A stretch of 11,482 nt of DNA from the NCBI GenBank assembly GCA_008501655.1, contig QQUK01000017.1, forward strand, positions 1 to 11,482, written 5' to 3'. A model generated the notes under the pieces. It was given only the letters and a program-made list of their open reading frames with translations. It did no database searches and had not been told where the DNA came from. This stretch comes from Calditrichota bacterium (GTDB lineage Bacteria > Zixibacteria > MSB-5A5 > GN15 > FEB-12). This document shows positions 6,184-11,482 of the stretch, piece after piece. The position numbers and the translations under genes are program-made. Each line of letters opens with the position of its first letter. Within the stretch, counting starts at the first letter, position 1.

Positions 6184-6202
6184 GAATTCAGGAACGTTTT
6201 TT
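6171..6202 (+). terminator. Rho-independent terminator of the cohesin/dockerin gene, overlapping the fliJ 3' end
   Basis: TTCCTG (6171-6176) pairs with CAGGAA (6189-6194) across a 12-base loop that contains the stop codon region, and is followed by CG and six T residues (6197-6202). It therefore lies inside the 3' ends of both convergent genes. On the minus strand the hairpin is not followed by a T-tract, so it should stop only the plus-strand transcript. Confidence 0.5.
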
Positions 6203-6640
6203 GTTTAATCTGAATATGTTAAGAGCTGTCTCGTCTGACTCTTTTTCATCAAGTGACTTGACTTCGTCGTAGAACTTTGCCTGTTGCTTCTCTTTGAGCT
6301 TTTCGTATTTTTTCCGCTCTTGAGCTGCATGTAACAGCTGTTTCCGTTTCTCTTCTTCATCTTTCCCGATAGCTTTCAATAATTCGGTATTTACCAGCTG
6401 GTCTTTTTTTAATTTATAAAGATACCGGGAGCAAACAAGCATTTCTGCAACAGTAAATGAATTATCTGTTTTATTCTTTTTATGCTCAACAACATCGTTC
6501 TGTTTGTTTTGAATCTCGCTTATCTCTGATTCCTGACGCATCCGTTTTTTCTGAATAGCAGCAAGCAATTTCTGTTTCTCTTTTTCCTGATGTTCTTTCA
6601 TCTTCAAAAGAGGTTCCATTCTGTATTTAAACTTTTTCAT
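6188..6640 (-). CDS. fliJ: FliJ, export-ATPase stalk and chaperone-escort protein
   Basis: Central coiled-coil stalk of the FliI ATPase ring in the flagellar type III exporter. From the ATG at 6640 the protein has 150 residues, close to the family's about 147, and begins MKKFKYRMEPLLKMKEHQEK, the usual FliJ opening. The rest is almost wholly charged and helical (long Lys/Glu/Gln stretches), as expected for two long antiparallel helices. Sequence conservation is low in this family, so the call leans on the N-terminus, size, composition and position directly after fliI. A GTG at 6649 would add three residues (VAK) but has no better ribosome site. The ATG overlaps the end of fliI by 14 bases. 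The stop codon lies 4 bases from that of the convergent dockerin gene. Confidence 0.88.
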   Translation of the reverse strand: MKKFKYRMEPLLKMKEHQEKEKQKLLAAIQKKRMRQESEISEIQNKQNDVVEHKKNKTDNSFTVAEMLVCSRYLYKLKKDQLVNTELLKAIGKDEEEKRKQLLHAAQERKKYEKLKEKQQAKFYDEVKSLDEKESDETALNIFRLNKKRS

Positions 6641-7961
6641 TTTTGCCACCGTCTAAAATCTGATTTAACTGAGCATATGCTTCAGCATTTTCAATTTTTT
6701 CATTAATACCTTGCCGGAAGAAATTGTTTAATGCATCTATTTTTGATATTGCGTAATCAATCTTAGGATTGCTTCCTTTGACATATGCACCAATGTTTAT
6801 CAAGTCTTCTGCATCCCGGTAAACTGAATAAATTTCGCGCACTCTCGAGGCAAGTTTGAACTGTTCATCCGTACTTACTTCAATCATCAGCCTACTGATG
6901 GAATCAAGAGGGTCAACAGCCGGATATTGATTCATTGAGGCGAGTTTTCTGGAAAGGGCTACATGGCCGTCGAGAATTGAACGGACAGCATCTGATACCG
7001 GTTCGTTAAAATCATCACCTTCGACCAGCACCGAATACATTCCGGTAATAGAACCGGAACCTTTATGCCCGGCACGTTCGAGAAGTTTCGGAAGCATTGC
7101 AAAAACTGAAGGTGTATACCCTTTTTGAGTCGGTGGTTCACCGACTGTTATTCCGATTTCTCTTTGAGCCATCGCTATTCGGGTCAAAGAATCAACCATC
7201 AGCATGACGTCCTTCCCCTGATCGCGGAAGTATTCTGCGATGGTTGTAGCAAGCATGGCACCTTTGATTCTTATCAGTGCCGGTTGGTCAGAAGTAACGG
7301 CAACTACGATTGTATTTTTCATCCCTTCGGGACCTAAATCTTTTTCTATAAACTCACGTACTTCACGGCCACGTTCCCCGATTAAACCGACGACATTGAT
7401 ATCTGCTGATGAGCCACGGGCAATCATTCCCATCATAACGGATTTTCCTACTCCGGAACCTGCAAAAATCCCCATACGCTGACCTTTTCCAACGGTGGTC
7501 ATCAAATCGATAACTTTGATTCCGGTTTCAAGTGGTTCTGAAATTCGGGTACGTTCCAAGGCTGGAATAGGTTCGGAATTGAGAGGTCGGGCAGTCGTAG
7601 TTCGAATCGGACCTTTATTGTCGATAGGTTTTCCTAATCCACCGATTACCCGGCCGATAAGTTCATTCCCTACGGGCACACGTAATTGTTCTGACGTTGA
7701 CGTAACAATCGCACCCGGGGTTATTCCATTAATTTCCCCAAGAGGCATCAACAGAAGACGGTCATCGCGAAATCCAACGACTTCAGCTTTGACTTTCTGA
7801 CCGTTTTCCCTGTTTTCAATGTTACATAATCTGCCAATGGAAATAGCCGGACCGGCTGATTCAATAACAAGACCAACAACCTGCGTTACTTTTCCAAAAT
7901 GTTTAATGGTTGTAATATTGTCAATTTTTTCAGCATAGGAACTGTAAGCAACTAAACTCAC
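6627..7961 (-). CDS. fliI: FliI, flagellar type III export ATPase
   Basis: Hexameric ATPase related to the F1 beta subunit that helps unfold and load export substrates at the flagellar base. The protein has 444 residues, normal length. An N-terminal beta domain (about 20-90) precedes the catalytic core: Walker A AGSGVGKS (167-174), GERGREVREF (195-204), and Walker B DVMLMVDSLTR with Asp257. GSITGMYSVLVEGDD (303-317) and DGHVALSRKLA (331-341) are also family signatures. The C-terminal helices (about 370-440) should contact FliJ and cargo chaperones. The start is a GTG that overlaps the fliH stop (GTGA), with GGGGGAGA just upstream, so coupling to fliH is likely. FliH regulates the ATPase, and fliJ follows with a 14-base overlap, so the complex is encoded as one coupled unit. 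Confidence 0.97.
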   Translation of the reverse strand: MSLVAYSSYAEKIDNITTIKHFGKVTQVVGLVIESAGPAISIGRLCNIENRENGQKVKAEVVGFRDDRLLLMPLGEINGITPGAIVTSTSEQLRVPVGNELIGRVIGGLGKPIDNKGPIRTTTARPLNSEPIPALERTRISEPLETGIKVIDLMTTVGKGQRMGIFAGSGVGKSVMMGMIARGSSADINVVGLIGERGREVREFIEKDLGPEGMKNTIVVAVTSDQPALIRIKGAMLATTIAEYFRDQGKDVMLMVDSLTRIAMAQREIGITVGEPPTQKGYTPSVFAMLPKLLERAGHKGSGSITGMYSVLVEGDDFNEPVSDAVRSILDGHVALSRKLASMNQYPAVDPLDSISRLMIEVSTDEQFKLASRVREIYSVYRDAEDLINIGAYVKGSNPKIDYAISKIDALNNFFRQGINEKIENAEAYAQLNQILDGGKNEKV

Positions 7962-8659
7962 TGCTCTCCCCCGTCTGACTCCAGAAGGTCTTTAATAACT
8001 TCAAATTGAGAATCAAGTCTGGCATCGATATCACCTGTAGGAGTTTCGATGAAGCAGCCGCCAAATTTTACGCGCGGGTCAGCTTCAATCACGATATCTT
8101 TGATTGCTGTTGATTCACTTAGGAAACTATCAATATTCTGTTCAACTATAGGTAGATGCTGTGGATTTACCTTTATTTTTAACTGCGAGCGGTCAATCAG
8201 TGTATCAATGACGCCGCTGATTATTTTTAATGTTATTTCCGGATCAGCTTGTATAGCACCGAATGTTACTTTTTCACTGATTTTGGTTACCAAATGAAGT
8301 ATCTCTTTTCTTGCCTCCTCAAAAACAGCTTCACGCAAAGAGACAATATCATTTATAGCAGTATCAAACTGCTTGAGAACTTTTTGTGCTTCTTCGAGTC
8401 CTTTTTTCATCCCGGCATCAAAACCTGACTGATAGCCGGCTTGATTGGATTTTACTTTTTCTTCCTGGAAAATCTGCTCGATTTTAAAAACTTCCTGGAT
8501 TGGCAGAAATTTAGCTCCGTTCGGATCGGTCGTAACTGCCACAGTTGGAAAAATATTCATCAGATGATTCTGAGCTTCTTTTTCCTTATGAATATCAAGA
8601 TGTTTTTCACCGACAATAATCTTCGGTGCTTCTATAACATGGCGTAATATCCTAGACAA
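7958..8659 (-). CDS. fliH: FliH, negative regulator and anchor of the FliI ATPase
   Basis: Peripheral-stalk-like dimer that binds FliI and tethers it to the switch/export gate. From the TTG at 8659 it has 233 residues. A variable N-terminal part is followed by a long charged helix (FKIEQIFQEEKVKSNQAGY, about 60-78) with the GxxxG-type run AGYQSGFDAGMKKG. The C-terminal domain, resembling the V/F-type E-subunit, contains VNPQHLPIVEQNI and the typical ending DPRVKFGGCFIETPTGDIDA. The start is not certain: TTG at 8659 has GAGG 6 bases upstream and opens MSRILRHVIEAPK, while a GTG at 8677 would add six residues but has no ribosome site. Either start overlaps the fliG stop. The gene ends in a GTGA overlap with fliI. 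Confidence 0.88.
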   Translation of the reverse strand: MSRILRHVIEAPKIIVGEKHLDIHKEKEAQNHLMNIFPTVAVTTDPNGAKFLPIQEVFKIEQIFQEEKVKSNQAGYQSGFDAGMKKGLEEAQKVLKQFDTAINDIVSLREAVFEEARKEILHLVTKISEKVTFGAIQADPEITLKIISGVIDTLIDRSQLKIKVNPQHLPIVEQNIDSFLSESTAIKDIVIEADPRVKFGGCFIETPTGDIDARLDSQFEVIKDLLESDGGEQ

Positions 8660-9662
8660 TGATTTCCTCTTTTCCACCGCGACCGGAAATGATTATCTGG
8701 CCTTCCTCTTCAAGTCTTCTGACTGATTCGACAATGCGGCTCTGAGCAGCTTCGACATCGGAAAGTCTTGTCGGTCCCATGAACTCCATCTCTTCCTGAA
8801 TCATGACAGCAACACGTTCGGAGACATTGGCAAATATCTTGCTTTTGACCTCTTCGATTGTAGCTTTGAGTGAAATAGCAATATCTTTTGTCTCAACCTC
8901 TTTAAGAAGTCTCTGGATCGAACGGTCATCAAGAAGAGTAAGGTCATCAAAGATAAACATCATATTCTTAATTTCAGCAGCCAGATCCGGGTCTTCGGCT
9001 TCAAGCGACTGCAAAATATTTTTTTCAGCTGATGGTTCGATAAGATTTAAAACTTCAGCAATAGCTTTAGCACCACCTGAAGCTGACATTTCACCACCAG
9101 CGGTAGCTTCGAAATGTCCTTCAAGGGTCTGTTCAATCTCTTTTAAGATTTCCGGAGCAATTTTTTCCATTACAGCAATACGAAGAGATACTTCAGCCTG
9201 TAACTCCGGTGATAGTTCCGACAGCACACCGGCTGCGTTCTGCGGATTGAGCTGCGTGAGAATCAAAGCGATAGTCTGGGGATGTTCGTTTTGTAAGAAT
9301 GAACTTAGCTGCTTCGGGTCAATATCTTTTAAGAGTGAAAAACCGGTCGACTTGATTGATGATTCCAACCGATGCATGATCTCTTTTGCTTTACCGGATC
9401 CAACAGCTTTTTCCAGAATTGACTGGGCAAAGTCAATACCACCTTGAGAGATGTATTGTCTTGCCATAAAAATCTGGTGGCACTCTTCGATAACTTTCTC
9501 TTCGACATCCGCAGGGACATCACGAAGATTCGCAATCTGTACGGTAACAGCTTCAAGTTCTTTTTCAGAAAGTCCTTTTAAGACAAGTGCGGAAACTTCT
9601 GAGCCAAATGCTACCAGTGCTACAGCAGCTTTCTGGAGTGGTGTCATATTTTCATAGTTCAT
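8652..9662 (-). CDS. fliG: FliG, flagellar motor switch and torque protein
   Basis: Rotor protein that sits on the cytoplasmic face of the MS ring, receives torque from the stator and changes rotation sense. The protein has 336 residues, standard length. The N-terminal domain (about 1-105) binds FliF. The middle domain carries the EHPQ motif (126-129, in NEHPQTIALILTQLNP) used for FliM contact. A flexible glycine-rich hinge follows (189-197). The C-terminal domain has FIFDDLTLLDDRSIQRLL (237-254), with the charged torque-helix positions present (Asp245, Asp246, Arg247, Arg251, Lys254, Glu255), and MGPTRLSDVEAAQ (295-307). The ATG comes one base after the fliF stop, with GGTGG just upstream inside fliF. 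No fusion or truncation is seen. Confidence 0.97.
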   Translation of the reverse strand: MNYENMTPLQKAAVALVAFGSEVSALVLKGLSEKELEAVTVQIANLRDVPADVEEKVIEECHQIFMARQYISQGGIDFAQSILEKAVGSGKAKEIMHRLESSIKSTGFSLLKDIDPKQLSSFLQNEHPQTIALILTQLNPQNAAGVLSELSPELQAEVSLRIAVMEKIAPEILKEIEQTLEGHFEATAGGEMSASGGAKAIAEVLNLIEPSAEKNILQSLEAEDPDLAAEIKNMMFIFDDLTLLDDRSIQRLLKEVETKDIAISLKATIEEVKSKIFANVSERVAVMIQEEMEFMGPTRLSDVEAAQSRIVESVRRLEEEGQIIISGRGGKEEIIV

Positions 9663-9663
9663 C

Positions 9664-11226
9664 TTATTCCACCATCATCGTTTTGATAACTTTTGCTATC
9701 TCTTCAGGTTCTTCTTTAGCGGTTTTTTGCATTTTGTCTACAAGTTTTGGTTTCCGCTTTTCAGGAATGACATCTTCTTCAAATTCTTCCTCTTCTGTCG
9801 TATTATTCTTTGTCGACTCAACATGATGTACAACTTGTTTTGGAGGGGCAATTTTTCCGAGAGCTGCAAACAGTTTCTTAGATTTTTTCTTGAAGTAGAG
9901 GAACATGAATGCCAGGAGGAGGAAATATCCGACTTTTTTGGCTATATCCATGTAAAATTCCCGTTGATACATTTGATCCAACAGGACCTGATCATTTTGT
10001 AGGTTCTGCCGGTCAAATGCGATATTTATCATTTCAATCTGGTCATTTCTCTGGTTGTCAAATCCGACAGCATTTTTTACAATAGATGCCAAACGATCTA
10101 AATCTTCCTGATTTCTCGGCTGATAGATCATTTCAGCATTACTTCCCCCGCCTTCAGCCGGAGTATAAATACCGTCTACCATGACAGCGACCGAAATACG
10201 ATCGATTGAGCCGATTGCATTTACAATATGTTCAACAGTTTTATTAAGCTCGTAATTTGTAATAGTTGTTTCACTGTTGTCTTCCTGAGTCGATTCATTA
10301 TCTTCCTGAGCTTTTTCCTGTGAGGCTAAATTTGTTTTAGTCTTTTCTTCGGAACGTACGGAAGGTGCATTTGGATCATATGTTTCCGATGTACGCTCTA
10401 TCTGCTGGAAGTTCAAATCCGCGGTAACTCTGATTACTGACCTGCCCATACCTAAAACATCATCCATCATCGACTGAGCTTTCCCCTCAAGATATGATTC
10501 GACCTGTTTGCGGACTTCAAGCTGCGATGATGAAAGTCCTGCGAGCGGGTCATTATCCATTCCTGATGTCAGGAGATTACCGTCATAATCAACAATTGCA
10601 ATGTTGCTCGGTTTGAGTCCTTCAACTGACGAAGCAACCAAATGAGATATACCGTTTATCTGCTGTTTGGAAAGCATCAGACCGCCCCCTTTCAGTTTCA
10701 AAACGACTGAAGCTGATGCTTCCTGTTTATCTTTTTTAAAGAGACGTTCTTTCGGCATTACTATATGAACACGGGCAGCCTGAACTTCATTGAGCTGCAT
10801 GATTGTTTTCGTAAGTTCTCCTTCGAGAGCTCTTCTGAAATTCAGATTCTGCAGGAAGTCAGTCATCCCGAGATTATTCTGATCAAACACAGAATAACCA
10901 ATATTCCCGCTTCTGGGCATTCCCTGTGAAGCGAGGGCTATTCGGGTTTTGTAAACTTCGTCGGACGGAATTTCAATAGTATTCCCTCCGTTAGTAATGT
11001 TGTACGGGATTTTGTTGTCGGCAAGATACGAGACAACTTCGCCGGCTTCATTTTCATCAAGGTTCGAATAGAGCTGTGCATAGTTGATATTGTTCACCCA
11101 TCCGACGATGAAGAAGATTCCGACAATGGTACCGGCAACTACACCGAAAAGCATCATAACCTGACTTGCAGTCATCCGGCTGGTGTAGTCCATCAGACCT
11201 TTAAAATAATCTTTAATTCCGTTCAT
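9664..11226 (-). CDS. fliF: FliF, MS-ring protein
   Basis: Inner-membrane MS ring on which the switch, export gate and rod assemble. The protein has 520 residues, within the family range. It shows a first membrane segment at about 24-44, the periplasmic ring-building modules (YAQLYSNLDENEAGEVVSYL at 49-68; RRALEGELTKTI; VQAARVHIVMP at 148-158; GLKPSNIAIVDYDGNLL at 203-219), a low-complexity Glu/Asn/Thr loop (about 292-322) and a second membrane segment at about 432-445. The cytoplasmic tail has an acidic stretch (477-485) and ends EEIAKVIKTMMVE, the FliG-binding helix. The tryptophan commonly found near this end is replaced here. AGGA lies 8 bases before the ATG. fliE precedes it with a 52-base gap in which I see no promoter; fliG follows after one base. 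Confidence 0.97.
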   Translation of the reverse strand: MNGIKDYFKGLMDYTSRMTASQVMMLFGVVAGTIVGIFFIVGWVNNINYAQLYSNLDENEAGEVVSYLADNKIPYNITNGGNTIEIPSDEVYKTRIALASQGMPRSGNIGYSVFDQNNLGMTDFLQNLNFRRALEGELTKTIMQLNEVQAARVHIVMPKERLFKKDKQEASASVVLKLKGGGLMLSKQQINGISHLVASSVEGLKPSNIAIVDYDGNLLTSGMDNDPLAGLSSSQLEVRKQVESYLEGKAQSMMDDVLGMGRSVIRVTADLNFQQIERTSETYDPNAPSVRSEEKTKTNLASQEKAQEDNESTQEDNSETTITNYELNKTVEHIVNAIGSIDRISVAVMVDGIYTPAEGGGSNAEMIYQPRNQEDLDRLASIVKNAVGFDNQRNDQIEMINIAFDRQNLQNDQVLLDQMYQREFYMDIAKKVGYFLLLAFMFLYFKKKSKKLFAALGKIAPPKQVVHHVESTKNNTTEEEEFEEDVIPEKRKPKLVDKMQKTAKEEPEEIAKVIKTMMVE

Positions 11227-11278
11227 ATAGTAAGTCCTATTTATTCATTTAGCGAGCCATCCATAGCTCTTCAAACAT

Positions 11279-11482
11279 TTATATTTGCATCCTCATTATT
11301 TCATTATATGCACTGATAAATTTGTTGCGAACTTCCAACAATAAATCCATCGCAATTCCGGCTTCCTGTGCTTTGATCATCATCTCATGAAGTTCAACCG
11401 GTTCCCCGTTCATAAATGCTTCCTGCAAGTGTGACGAGTCGGACTGAATATCATTGACGGAATCAATCATATTTGAAAACAA
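11279..11482 (-). CDS. fliE: FliE, MS ring-rod junction protein (N-terminus beyond window)
   Basis: Adaptor that joins the MS ring to the rod, and an early export substrate. Only the C-terminal 68 or so residues are inside the window. They end EVRNKFISAYNEIMRMQI, the highly conserved FliE C-terminus, preceded by GEPVELHEMMIKAQEAGIAMDLLL, also typical. The frame is open to the right edge. A TTG is the first codon there but, since FliE proteins usually have about 100 residues, the true start must lie outside. In many genomes flgB and flgC precede fliE; whether they do here cannot be seen. It stands 52 bases upstream of fliF and probably shares its transcript. Confidence 0.93.
   Translation of the reverse strand: MFSNMIDSVNDIQSDSSHLQEAFMNGEPVELHEMMIKAQEAGIAMDLLLEVRNKFISAYNEIMRMQI

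Noticed and set aside
8803..9447. A 214-codon open frame on the plus strand opposite fliG
   Set aside because: It is a shadow of fliG: serine/isoleucine-rich, no domain, no ribosome site, while the opposite strand encodes a fully conserved FliG.
1..11482. Mobile elements, CRISPR arrays, tRNA or rRNA genes
   Set aside because: No spaced direct repeats, transposase-like ORFs or RNA gene signatures were seen; genes cover almost the whole window and no gap exceeds about 280 bases.

Overview
The window is a flagellar basal-body locus of a Gram-negative-type bacterium, read almost entirely on the minus strand. FlgH (L ring) and FlgI (P ring) imply an outer membrane and a peptidoglycan layer. The only gene on the plus strand encodes a secreted protein with a cohesin-like domain followed by two dockerin-type repeats ending in PxCP. 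These repeats look like those I associate with Zixibacteria and neighbouring candidate phyla of the FCB group. That assignment rests on memory of repeat style, not on a search, so the lineage is a moderate-confidence inference.

Reading in the direction of transcription (right to left), the first block is fliE (C-terminal part, cut by the right edge), fliF, fliG, fliH, fliI and fliJ. It encodes the rod-MS ring adaptor, MS ring, switch/torque protein and the ATPase complex of the flagellar type III exporter. From fliF to fliJ the genes abut or overlap by 1 to 14 bases, often with GTG or TTG starts, which points to one translationally coupled transcript. It ends at fliJ, without the fliK/flgD/flgE that often follow.

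The middle section (about 4760-6187) separates the two blocks. The plus-strand cohesin/dockerin gene converges on fliJ with a 4-base gap and shares a terminator hairpin with its 3' end. Divergent from it, on the minus strand, is an 80-residue cysteine-rich protein of unknown function. A good sigma-28-like promoter lies immediately in front of its start codon. The 277-base divergent gap also holds a housekeeping-like promoter for the plus-strand gene.

The second flagellar block is flgF, flgG, flgA, flgH, flgI and flgJ (cut by the left edge). It encodes the proximal and distal rod, the P-ring chaperone, the L and P rings and the rod-capping muramidase. It is preceded by a near-consensus sigma-54 promoter whose predicted start leaves only about 12 nt of leader before flgF. 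A cluster of three alternating AGACT/AGTCT half-sites lies just upstream. FlgJ carries a lytic-transglycosylase (SLT) domain where the Salmonella protein has a glucosaminidase, and FlgH has no cysteine and so cannot be a classical lipoprotein.

The block works as an assembly series: FliE/FliF/FliG with FliH/I/J build the membrane base and exporter, FlgF/FlgG form the rod, FlgJ opens the wall, and FlgA/FlgI/FlgH form the bushings. I see no mobile elements, RNA genes or CRISPR arrays.
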